Assembly: GCA_016271365.2 (NCBI GenBank)
Contig: CM057452.1
Location: 1,246,105,001-1,246,169,000 of the forward strand
Direction: 5' to 3'
Source: Neoceratodus forsteri
Lineage: Eukaryota; Chordata; Ceratodontiformes; Ceratodontidae
DNA length: 64,000 nucleotides
Part shown: piece by piece, positions 53,796 through 64,000 of the stretch
Layout: each line of letters starts with the position of its first letter
How positions within the stretch are numbered: position 1 is the first letter of the stretch
Notes under the pieces: generated by a model
Told to the model about the DNA's origin: nothing
What the model saw: only the letters and a program-made list of their open reading frames with translations
Database searches by the model: none
Position numbers and translations under genes: made by a program

Positions 53796-55521
53796 TATAT
53801 TTGTATTAATATTTTTGAACCATGTCATACTCTTTACCAGACTTATTACCAGATTTTGGGGGGGGGGCTATTTCTTTCTGAACGAAAAAGGAGAGATTTC
53901 GAACTTCCCATTTAAACCTGGTAATTTCAAGTATCCCAATCTGTAGATCCATTTTTGTTAGCTACAGTTGAGCAAATTGCCCAGGTCCCTTCCTCGTACA
54001 TTTTGGTCAATTGTTTAAATACCTGTGGCTATAATCTTGTGTGTGGTAGTCAGATTATTATGGATATGGACTGCTATTGCATAGCTAACGTTTTTATTTT
54101 TAATGGCTAAAAGATGTTCAACAAAAAACAAAAGAGAGCCGCGTCAAGGTGACCTGGGGTACTCAGTGACAACATATATACATGTGGCTTTGAAGAAGTC
54201 ATGGCACTTATCCAGGGCATTCTATAGAAAATGAAATGAAGAGTCCAACCAGGTTGTAACAGAAACACCACCTGGCATAGGAGGGGTGGTTTTGCTGTTA
54301 AAATGGTTTATTTAATGAAGAAAAAGTCCTTATTTGAACCTTACAACTTGGTTGGACTCTACATTTGGTTTTCTATATATGCCCTGGGTAAGTGCCATGA
54401 CTTCTTCAAAGCTTCAAGGCTAAAAGATGTTCATTGATCTGAAACTTAAATTTCCTTTTTGTTCTCCTCACGTAAACGCATCCACATGAGCATTCTAATA
54501 AATAGATTACTCTTTCAGTATTGCAATTGATCTTGTCTCTTGTGGGTTCTGCTTCTCCAGTTGTAGGATTTAAAAAACATTTTTATTTTTTCATATACTG
54601 GCAAGAGTGGCCGAATCCACAAGATTTGTTTCCCCTCTTATCTTTGTGTATAATGGGAGTTTTTGCAGGCTGGTAACTATGAACTAACTTATCTCTTAAA
54701 TTACTACCTCTTCTATAGGATACACGTAAGGGCTAGTTTACTATTTCTCTCAGCCCTATAATAATACTCAGAGTTTTGATATTTTGCTTGACTATGTTCA
54801 CTCTTTCTCTTGCTCCACCCCATAGTTTGCAACCTAAGTCAGGGTTGTTTGTGTTTTTTTTCCATTTTCTTTTTTGGGAGTAATAGTGACTCTCTTGTAA
54901 CACTGTTTGCATGTTATCTAGCTGTCTCTAGGTCTCTCTCCTTGTAGTGTCTCTCAACACTATGGTATTGTGGAACATTATGGAATATAATAACTAGTTG
55001 AGTGTACAAGTGGTGAAATGTCTCCAGATAGGTTGTGTATTGTATAAATATGAAAAACAATTGCTCACACTAGGGAAACTCTACTTTAAGCCCTCTTTAT
55101 TGCATATATAGAACATTTCTGTTATACAGTATATTTTTGCTTGTTTTAACATACATTAATATCACATTTTAACATGTGCTTAAGTTAGTATTGAATCTAA
55201 AGTTTTTGCTTTTCTTTAGTCTAGATTCACAAAGCACACTGAAACCTTCATAATTTATGTTAGTGTAGCTTTGTGTTTGAAGTGTCCTTATCTCATTTTG
55301 ATGACATTTGACCTTGAAAGATTCCTTAGTTTATAACAAACTGGTGAAATGTGATTCCTCTGATTTAAGCTGCTGTTACTGTTTGATGGGCATTTTAAAC
55401 CAATGAAAATGTTTTCTGTCTTTTTTATGTATCATCTGGGTGTTAATAGTATGGAATTTTCTAAATAACTGTCATAAGTTTCTGAGAAAGGACTTGGTTG
55501 GTCTGAAAGCTTAGGCACTTA
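53796..55521 (-). mobile_element. PLE GIY-YIG region, copy B
   Basis: Partner of 33,845-35,562, with the hairpin retroposon inside (54,121-54,417). Motifs as in copy A; several stops. The stretch 54,880-55,521 has no motif. Confidence 0.6.
54121..54417. mobile_element. Hairpin retroposon with exact 16-bp TSD, copy B
   Basis: GGCTAAAAGATGTTCA at 54,105-54,120 and 54,418-54,433, identical on both sides. Arms are inverted as in copy A. Confidence 0.82.
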
Positions 55522-56896
55522 GGGCCTGGTTCTAGAAAAGTTACACCTGCTGTAACAGCACTTGCGCTAAGTAGAATGGTGCATGTAGCAACTTACATCA
55601 GCAAGTGTGACATGCGCAATTCTATAAAGTGGCCTGTGACATGTCGCAGACCACATGCGCTGAACAGCTGTTATGCCAGCAGTTGTGCCATAAACCCCCT
55701 GTGACTATGGTGCTAGGGGTTTACAGCAGCAGTTGCTCCCCATTCCAGAAGGGCAGCAACAAGTCCCCAATGTCAGGATTCTACAAGAACCCGTGGAGTA
55801 GAACCGACAATGCAAGTTACACCAGCCTTTAGATGGTGTAACTTACGGACACCGTCTGGGGGTCCTATAGACCCACCTGCAGTCATGCCACAGTTGGCAT
55901 CTGCCCCATGCCCAGCATACCCCAGTGGGTGCCCCACAGGGCTATCCACACAAACTGCCAGCAGTGTATAAGTAATCGCCTTGAAGGGCTACCTACAGCA
56001 ACTGCCCCAAAGAGTACACTTAGTGCCCCACAGGGCTACCCACAGCAACTGCATTGAAGTGTACAAATAATGCCCCACAGGGCTACCCACACCCCAGCCC
56101 CCAAATCCCCCTTTGAGATATGCCCCACAAGGCTGCGCTGTCATCCACCCTCCCGTGCCTGACCCTGAGTTGCCAGCTGCAAATGATGCAAATACCCTGC
56201 CCTGGCAGCCTAGTGGCCCCCCACCAATCCCCAGCCAGTGACTGGCACATCCCACCTCTCACCACCATGGCCAGCCACCTACTAAGTTCAGTATGAGCCC
56301 GTACTGTAAAGACACACTCAGAAATTAATTTCTGAGAGTGTCTTTACAGTACACACTGATAATGAACTCAGTTTATGGCTGGCCATGGTGGTGAGAGGTG
56401 GGCTGTGCCAGTCACTGGCTGGGGATGGGTTGAGGGATGTTGGGTGGGCTTGCATGGCTGGGTGGGGGCCACTAGACTGCCAGGGCAGGGTATTTGCTGT
56501 ATGTGCAACTGGCGACTCAGGGTTCGGGCATGGGAGGGGGGATGACAGCACGGTCCTGTGGGGTGTATCTCAATGGGGGATTTGGGTGGCTGGGGGTGTT
56601 GAAAGCCCTGCAGGGCAGTTATTGACAGGTTTGGAGGTAGGGTGTGTTGGCAGTCCTGTGGGGCACTTACTGAAACATGCCTGGCAGGGGGGGTACTTGC
56701 AACCTGTGTTGCGGCATGCAGCATGCTTGCCAGGTGCACCCTCTGTTCGGTGTACCTAGCCACATGTCGCAAATTACAGGTCTTAGCTGTGGTGACCCTG
56801 CCCTTTCTAGAATAGGGTGCAGGGTCATTATTGCAGTTGTGGGTGGCACAAGTTACATTTGGTGGTGACTTGCACCACCCTTCTAGAATTGGGCCC
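55522..56896. mobile_element. 1.4-kb palindromic DNA element, copy B
   Basis: Left GGGCCTGGTTCTAGAA, right TTCTAGAATTGGGCCC. The centre GAAATT|AATTTC is at 56,326/56,327. Flanking arms CTGTAAAGACACACTCAG (about 56,303) and CTGAGAGTGTCTTTACAG mirror each other with one mismatch. Pairing continues through GGCCAGCCA/TGGCTGGCC, CACCTCTCACCACCATGG/CCATGGTGGTGAGAGGTG and further. The left arm is longer (about 805 versus 570 bp), partly because of the minisatellite (about 55,920-56,100). No transposase. Confidence 0.85.
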
Positions 56897-58350
56897 TTTG
56901 TTCTTTTTGTAACATCTAAGTTGGTTCAATAAATGGTATCAAACCATTTGCTTCTGGATCTGTTCTTACAAGGACCAATGCAGCAACTAAACTAAACTAA
57001 ATCTGTAGTGTCTTTCAAAGAACGTTTCAGGGAGTTCCTGGAAGAATTGTTCATGTGATTGTATGTTGGAAAAAATTCTTTTAACTCTTTAGTATTGTCC
57101 TTTAGGGAGGTTGTAAATAAAATGTGCTGGGTGACAGCTATCTGCCTGCAACAAACTATTTCTGTCAGCTGGCTTGGTGAAAAGGTCAGTGGAGACAGTG
57201 CCATCAATATTCTTGATGACTGTCAGATCCAGAAAGTTAACTGTTTACTGGATGTTACTGTGAATCTCAGATTCGGGGTTGAGTCCTCAAGATATTTGAC
57301 AAAGTCTATCAATTCTTCTTCAGTTCCCTCCATACCAGAAAATATCATCAATAAAATATCTGTAGATGTTGATTTTGTTATGGTATTAGTTGTTATTTTC
57401 ATTGTAGATTGTCCGGTCTTCACACTCACTGAGAAATAAATTGGCTAACCTGGGTGCCAATGCGACACCCATGACCATTCCTTTTGTTTGTTTAAACAAC
57501 CTGTCCTCAAATAGAAAAACGTTGTTACTAAGCACTATGCTGACAAGTTCTACAATCATGTTGATCTTTGGCTGTGTTAAATTAGAGTAATTTAACAAGT
57601 AGTACTCAAGTGCTTGTAGTCTCCTCTCCCTGGGAATGTTTGTGTACAATGCATTTATATCTAAGATGACTAACAGCAACTCCATTTCTATGTGCACGTT
57701 TTCTAAAATCTGTAACATGTGTGTTGTATCCTTAAGGTGACTCCTGGTTTTCTCCACTTTGGGGTTCAGGTAGCTGTCAACATACCTTGAGATTGGTTCT
57801 GTGAGTCAACCTATGCCTGACACTATCGGGCTTGCTGGGGGTGTGATGGGGTTTTTATGCATTTTTGGTAGTGTATAAAAGGCAGGTATTGTTGGGTTTT
57901 GAACTGAAAGATAGCAAAATTAATTTGTGTCTGTCAAATTATTCTGAAACAATTCAACGTTGGCTCTGTTTATAGGATCACTTATGGTCCCAGAACTCTT
58001 AATCTGGAGTCTTAACTCTGATTTGTCCTTCAATGTTTCAAATTTTCCACAGCTGATTTTCTACCATACTTGAATTCTAGTGGCTTTTTTGCAAAACTCT
58101 GTGATACTGAACAATGTAATTTGGTTTGGGGAAGAAACTCACATCAGTGCATAATCTTGATGGAAAACATATAACTTGGCATATGTTTAAAAGTGGGTCT
58201 GTACTTTATATAATGTATGAACTTCTGCAAGAATTCTTCTTTTTTGGGACACTGTACTTAGGATGGAATGACAACTTTTTCTATGTTCTATTGGTTGTAT
58301 TATATTTCTATAAAAAATGTTATTGGCTTGTCTGGTCATATGTATTTTAA
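56897..58350 (-). mobile_element. Penelope-like element, RT region, copy B
   Basis: Partner of 36,951-38,363. LDINALYTNIPRERRL (motif A) and KGMVMGVALAPRLANLFLSE (motif B) are in the frame 57,386-57,757. Motif C reads YFIDDIFW at about 57,335-57,365, catalytic pair intact. NLRFTVTSSKQLTFW follows at about 57,230-57,290. Frameshifts near 57,380 and 57,780. Confidence 0.75.
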
Positions 58351-59949
58351 CGCGCTACCCTAACTAGGGAGATGCCATTTTGGACATTTAATACAGGTGG
58401 TGGGATTTTAGCAGGCAATAGCCTGTTAAGCATATATTTAGCAGCTGTTAAACACTTTTATCAGTTAATTAAGAGTGTCTAAAGCCCCATTCTTTGAGGG
58501 TGCTCTTTTGATTGGGGTAATTTGATGATACTGAGGGCATGTATTATTTATAACTATGTAAATGAGCATATTGTTGTTGAAATATTGTATGTGCTTTCAG
58601 GACCTGATTGAGTTTCCTTGCTAGTGAGGCTAAAATAATTAATATGTTTCAGGATAATCAGAACACTTGGTGATTGTTTTTGATAGGCCCTGTTAGACAT
58701 TTCTCCTATTCTTTAGAGTTTGTTTAGTCATTCCAGAGTGGTTCAATAATTTTACCGGTAACAAGGACATTCACTATGTATGGGAATTCTGGAGCTAACA
58801 AGTACTGGTAGCCTAGATGTGTACACTGGGACAGAACATATGATACCCCACATTTTGTTGACATAATGATTTCTCAGGACCCTAGATTCCAAAGTGATGT
58901 AAACTCGGTCCATAATTAGTTTAAATGGAACATCCTCAGGCTATGCAGCCAGGGTGAATTATAAATCAGAACCTACAATCGTGTAGTAGTACCTTGTGGT
59001 AAAAGGGACTCAAAGAGACATTGTCAACATGGAGTGGGTCGACATGGGTGGAGTCCTGGTAAAGTGCATTGAGAATACAAATTAAAGTCGATCCTAGATA
59101 ATATCTGAAATGTGTTATGTGTAATTGATAACAGGTGTGCTCTGAAGGAGGGCCCAGTACTTGGAAAATGGGAATATTCCTGTATTTTCCTCTTGATTTT
59201 AATGATCTACCCCTGCTAGATAATGTGAAGGACTCACATGAGTTTATTTATCTACTTATATCATCAAATGGTTTTTCAGTGGAAATTTAATATAAAGACT
59301 GTGGTTAGCTCAGAGCATATAGTTTCAAAATTATAAATTAAAATCATACTGTGAAGTGACAAGTTAATTTAGAAAATCGTGAATTGATTTTTGCTGATAC
59401 AATTCAATTGATATTTTCTATAATGATGCTTGATATTTATTATGATATTTATCCCATGCACTGTTTTTATGTATGTAATGTGAAGTTTTTATCTAATGTC
59501 TGATTTATGTGTCTTTTTCCTCTGTAATATTGTAATGACTTGAAGTCGATCAATAAAAAACATTCAGTATTCAGTATGTCACATGGTCTTGCACCAAGGC
59601 TGGCCATGGTTTGATGGCAAACACAGGCAGCTGGAGGACACAGGACAGCAGTTAAAATGTCATTCAAGGAAAGCCAGGGATCTGCAGGACAAACTGACTC
59701 TGAATATCCACTATGCGTAGTATCAAAGGGCAATTACCCTGACAAAGGTATCATTTATGACCAGGATGACTGTTGCTTGGAAGACTTGACCAGCTCAGCT
59801 CTTCAAGACTGTAGACAGGTTGTTATATCCAGCCTGTCTAGAGCCTTAAAGCTTTGTAATTGGCTCAATATGAGGAGTTCTCTTGGCTCTCCTAGGACAA
59901 AGTGCCTTACATTTGACCCAGAAGTTCTCTAAGTGGACTGTGGCAACCT
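58351..59949. other. AT-rich stretch without a recognised gene, copy B
   Basis: Partner of 38,364-40,009. GTTTCAGGATAATCAGAACA occurs once here (about 58,646), twice in copy A. Nothing coding recognised. Confidence 0.5.
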
Positions 59950-60885
59950 GGTAGTATTGAGTCTTGTCATTCCAGAGGCTCTGTCTTGCTTGGGAGGAGT
60001 TAAGACCAGTTACAGTGGAAGAAGTGTATGGAGTGATCTTAGAGCTACAATGCACCTTTTGTGAGCTGGACTCAGGTCAATGGGGCTATTAGTGAGCTAC
60101 ATGGAGCAGTTGGGTCAAGTGTTTGTGGGGATCATCTGGTGCTACTTGTCAGAGGGGGTCTGCCAAACTGCATTGAAAAACATATTAGTGAGATCCCTTC
60201 TGAAGCCCTCCTTGGACCCTGAGGTCACTGAAAATATAGACCAATCTCTAATCTTCCCTTTTTGGGTAAGATAATTGAGACAATTATGGTGTTGAAGCTT
60301 TAGGCATACATCATAACCTTTGATATCTCTGAGGTCCTCCAGTCTAGATTTAGGTCTACTTATAGCACCATACCACATTAGTCCCAAAATATACTGTAAT
60401 GACCTCTAAGTGTGAGAGACATAGGAGTATGGTCAATTTTCATTCTCCTTGATCTCTCCTCAGAGTCTGATATAGTATAACATGGGTTGCTGCTGAACAG
60501 ACTGAAAGAGCATGGTGGCTCAACATTTCAGTCATCAGCTGGTTTTAGTTCCTTAGGGACAGGTCACAGAGGATGGTGTTGGGCAGTTTCTCTTCACACA
60601 TATGCCTTTCCCTGTGGAGTACCTCAGAGGTTGGCCCTATCACCCATGTTCTTTGCAGTATACATGCCACCCCTGGATGGGATCATTAGACAGTGAGACA
60701 GTGAGTTTTCACTGCTAGGCAGATGATACTTAATTGTACCTGTCCTTTGTGCCTGGCACAGAGGATTGGGTGAACATGCTTAACAACTGCCTGGCTAAGA
60801 TTCAAGATTAGGGTATCATCTAGCTGACCGAGACTTAACCCAGGCAAGACAGAGGTATTGGTGATTAGAAAATGAGCTTGAAAAA
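59950..60885 (+). mobile_element. L2-like LINE RT fragment, copy B
   Basis: Partner of 40,010-40,945: SLLKPSLDPEVTEN at about 60,200, LLNRLKEHGG at about 60,490, ALSPMFFAVYMPPLDGIIRQ at about 60,640, ADDT at about 60,720. Broken frames. Confidence 0.72.
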
Positions 60886-60958
60886 ATACTGCATGATGAT
60901 TCGTTGAAAGACCCATCCAGGCATGCATTTATTTTTCAGCAATGCCTGGTAGGCATGG

Positions 60959-61270
60959 GGTCACAATGTCACAAGACATCATGCCAAAGCAATATACCAC
61001 ACTGCCAATACAGCGTGATATATTGCCAGTGGCATATGTCTGTGTTTTGCAGGGGGCTCTTCCCCCCATACCACTGATACGGAGGATACAACACCTGAAC
61101 CCCCCCACAAAATTAATCAACTCTGGGAGGGGGTGGACACTTAATTCACACAAAGTGTGAATAAAAGAACAACTACGTGCATCTGGGACTGGAATTCAAT
61201 ACCCAGTCTGAAGATGCACTGTCTCTGTTGCTGCCGATGGCTCATCCTATCGAGCCATGGCAGCTGTTCA
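60959..61270 (-). mobile_element. tRNA-headed SINE, reversed copy B
   Basis: Partner of 41,019-41,330: TTCACACAAAGTGTGAA (about 61,146) and GAGCCATGGCAGCTG (about 61,252). Confidence 0.65.
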
Positions 61271-62807
61271 GTGGACCCTCCTCCAAGCAGATGACTTTTC
61301 CTCTGCAAGGGAAAAAAGACCAGGTGCACAACTGCATGTAGATCCATTAGTGGTTTTGCACCCCTGTCGCTATTCCCACCTGTGCTGTCTCTGATGCTTG
61401 GTTTTAGTGTGCACAGTTATCTATACAGTGACCTGATCCAGCAGGTGCCTGGCATATCCTTGAGCCACCCTGAATTTTCAAGCTGGCCAGCTGCCATTTT
61501 TACCCCATTTGCTAAGCGAGAAGAAAGCACTTCTCATTGTAAGTGCCATTTATGTGAAAGTAAAACCACTGCCCTAGCTGCACCATTAAATACACCAGCT
61601 TCTTCACTAGAACCCCAAAAACATCACGTTAAATAAGCAATCCTTTTTTTAAGTAATGAGCTAGCATATTCACACCCATTACTGACACTGACAGTCATGC
61701 ACTACTCTTGCAAATCCCTGATTGCTGTAATCCACTCACCCACTCTCATTGCAGCCACAGTGCAGCAACGTGAATCCATTTCCGGGAGCAGCATTGAAAT
61801 AAGTACTGTTCCTCTCATCCGACTGTGCCACTTACCTAAAAGCCTGCCCAATCCTCTCACACAGCTCCAACTAAGCCTGGCACTACGAAAAGAAGGGACA
61901 GTCGCGTCATCTGTTTAGCACTGTTAAAAAAAAGTCAACTACTACTTGGGTGACTTCTGACACCTTCCCAATCCCACTGCAATCCTCAGCACTTCAGAGC
62001 TACCCCAACAAAGCACCTGGTGAAGGGGGGGGGGTAACAGAGCTCTGTCAGTAAAAAGGAAAAGTGAACCACAGCAGCTGTGTGTGTCTGGAGGGAGACA
62101 AGAAAGTCTCTCCAGGGAAGGAACAGCTCTGCGTGTGTGGGAGGGAAAAACCTCTGTGCAGACAAGCAACTGGGAAAGAGTTCAATGCCCTCTACTAGCA
62201 AATATGCCAGTGGAGAGATTATTTTTACCCAAAAAAAATAATTTACTTTTATTCTACCAAGTCAGTTCTGACTCCAGTCCTGCTCTGTATGCCAGCAGTG
62301 AAAAATACAAAAGTAGAGCAAACAAAGTTACCACAGTGCAAAGTGATCCAAGGTTTTATTTGAGAAGTAGAAAATAATAAATCACTCAACAGCTCAGGAC
62401 ACTGCCTCTACCTGTTTTACACCAATGTGCATCTTCAGGAGGATGACTGAAGATGCATGTTGGTGCAAAACCAGTAGAGGTGCCTTTCTTTGCTGTACTA
62501 TACAATCATTTATATAATTTAATTTTGTATTTTTTTACAAGTTTTCTTCTTACATAAAAATGCCACAAGTAGACAATTTTCTAAGCACAATAATACCCAA
62601 CAGGGTGGGCAGTATAGGGATATACTGGACCTTCCAGGAGTTATAAGGCCCTCTGCCTGTGACATGAGGCCTCATTATGCTACTGGGCAGTTTAGTATAA
62701 ACCAGTACTGCCCACCATGCCAGGCACTAGTGTTTGTTTGATCGAGACTGCAGGAAGGGTTAGGAGGTGGCCAAAGAGACAACAGGGCTGAGGCTCCTGT
62801 CTTACAG
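61271..62807. other. Unidentified insert in the L2-like LINE, copy B
   Basis: Partner of 41,331-42,857. The 164-codon frame of copy A is broken here, which argues against a gene. The hairpin near 62,416-62,471 is conserved. Confidence 0.45.
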
Positions 62808-62915
62808 TAAGATGAAAAATCTGGGGGTCATTTTAGATGACAGACTGACATTTGAGGTTTAGGTGTCCGCCATAATTAGGAGCAGCATTCACCATCTATA
62901 AAACATCAGCCAAAT
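62808..62915 (+). mobile_element. L2-like LINE, C-terminal fragment, copy B
   Basis: Encodes KMKNLGVILDDRLTFEV; partner of 42,858-42,965. Confidence 0.65.
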
Positions 62916-63320
62916 TATTTATTTATTTAAATTTGCTTGCCAGATAGGGACACAGGACCAATGGTCTTTTTTCAGGTCTGACCTGTAAGTCTAATACAAA
63001 ATACAAATGAAACAAACAACACAAACACATCAATTAATAAACAGAACAATTACAAAGATCCTGATACTGCAGACGTTGTTTAAAATTATGTTTAAAATGT
63101 TGAAAAGAAATGGAAGATCTTAATGCTTCAGGTAGTCCATTCCAGTGTAAAGGTGCTGCCATGGAAAAAGCACAAGTGCCAGCCTTAGACTTATGGAAAT
63201 GGTCTTAAGTACCTTGCCCTATCTGACCTTAATTTAGAAGAAACAGATCAGATATAAATTAAATCAGACAATGGAAAAAAGTATGAGGAAAAACTAACTT
63301 AAAAATCATACATCCAAAAA
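62916..63320 (-). mobile_element. LINE 3' end (L2/CR1-type), copy B
   Basis: Partner of 42,966-43,370. The C-terminal frame is broken by small indels (for example near 63,195 and 63,220). Confidence 0.6.
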
Positions 63321-63470
63321 AATACTTAATTCTTGATCTACTGTGGGTGATAACCAGCCTACGTTGGAGTAAAGATCACAGAGGTGAGTTCATATGGGGC
63401 AGACAAAACAAAGCAACACATATTGTTGTAAGTTATAGAATCAGGATTATTCTCCTTACAAGCCAAGCAA

Positions 63471-63618
63471 GCAATAATGCATGATGAGGTGTGGGTTATG
63501 GTTGATAAGAACATGCCCCAGGTGCATTATAAGGTATGAGGCATTTGCACCGAGTGCCTTTAGCACCTGGGAAGTGCTCTTATCAGGCCATAACCTATGC
63601 CTCGGAGTGTCTTATTGC
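63471..63618. mobile_element. 148-bp fold-back hairpin, copy B
   Basis: Same as 43,526-43,673. Here TGATAAG pairs exactly with CTTATCA in the stem, while copy A has a mismatch. Confidence 0.7.
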
Positions 63619-64000
63619 ACTTTTAAATGGACCCCTAAGTAATTATTTAAAATAAAAGAAAAGAGAAAAAAAGAAAAGCAGAAATATAAAAATGGAGGTT
63701 TCAATAGGTCAAATAGTAAAAAGCAGTCCCTCTATTACAATAAGTGTTTATTGCCAGCAGAGGACTTTCTATGTATTCCTGAGGCAGAAAGTAAAAAATA
63801 TCATACAGAGTATGTAACCCCCCCCACCTGCACAAGCCATATACATTTAACATTTTTATTTTTTTCTCATTTATTACTTTGTTTATGCATGTGAAGATTT
63901 ACTGACTGCTGACTCAATTTTCTTATAACATTTCTGACTTCAGGTGTTGTTTACTTTATTTATTATTGCTTTATTTATTAAGTCTAAGATTATAAATACC
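63619..64000. other. AT-rich end of window, copy B
   Basis: Partner of 43,674-44,054. The last 50 bases enter the tail of the LINE seen at 44,005-45,060 in copy A. Confidence 0.5.

Larger units (their letters stand above)
47483..64000 (+). repeat. Segmental duplication, copy B (continues past window)
   Basis: Same order and orientation of elements as 25,871-44,054. It lacks the CR1 of 28,111-29,712 and keeps the original CACTG site (49,670-49,674). The CR1, PLE and palindromic element are in general slightly better preserved here. Confidence 0.9.

Overview
The window looks like transposon-dominated nuclear DNA of a non-mammalian vertebrate. It combines CR1 LINEs with TTCTATGT-type 3' tails, L2-like LINEs, two Tx1/L1-like LINE families, a Penelope-like element (PLE) with a GIY-YIG domain, tRNA-headed SINEs and fold-back DNA elements. 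I think a caecilian or frog is most likely. Lungfish and some reptiles remain possible, because this is inferred from repeat types only. There is no sign of bacterial operons, CRISPR, rRNA or an intact host gene. Nearly every open stretch is a decayed retrotransposon frame.

Left third (1-25,270): a plus-strand CR1, cut by the window edge, carries an ORF1 esterase region plus endonuclease (EN) and reverse transcriptase (RT). It sits inside a minus-strand Tx1/L1-like LINE. The central structure is a nest. An outer LINE (about 11,678-23,385) holds a tRNA-headed SINE with a 10-bp target-site duplication (TSD). That SINE is split by a nearly 5.9-kb, apparently full-length, related LINE (15,149-21,000) flanked by AGAGTAG. 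The outer LINE's own 3' end abuts a second SINE at the same SINE position. This suggests a LINE family that targets one site in the SINE core. Part of the nest is repeated at 4,524-9,205, about 9.15 kb upstream.

Right two thirds (25,871-64,000): a head-to-tail segmental duplication with a unit of about 21.6 kb. Copy A is about 25,871-47,482. Copy B is 47,483 to beyond the window end. Each copy holds part of an L1-like LINE, a possible two-exon fragment of a host gene, a PLE broken by three insertions (a CR1, a 302-bp hairpin retroposon and a 1.4-kb palindromic element), an L2-like LINE, SINEs and LINE 3' ends. Copy A alone has a 1.6-kb CR1 with 5-bp TSDs; copy B has the exact empty site.

The part of copy A whose partner lies outside the window (44,055-47,482) contains a LINE C-terminus and a block rich in the motif GTAGTTA. 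The elements do not form a pathway. The nesting order gives a relative insertion history. The strongest leads are the apparent site-specific LINE/SINE nest, the large palindromic element family and the hairpin retroposon.
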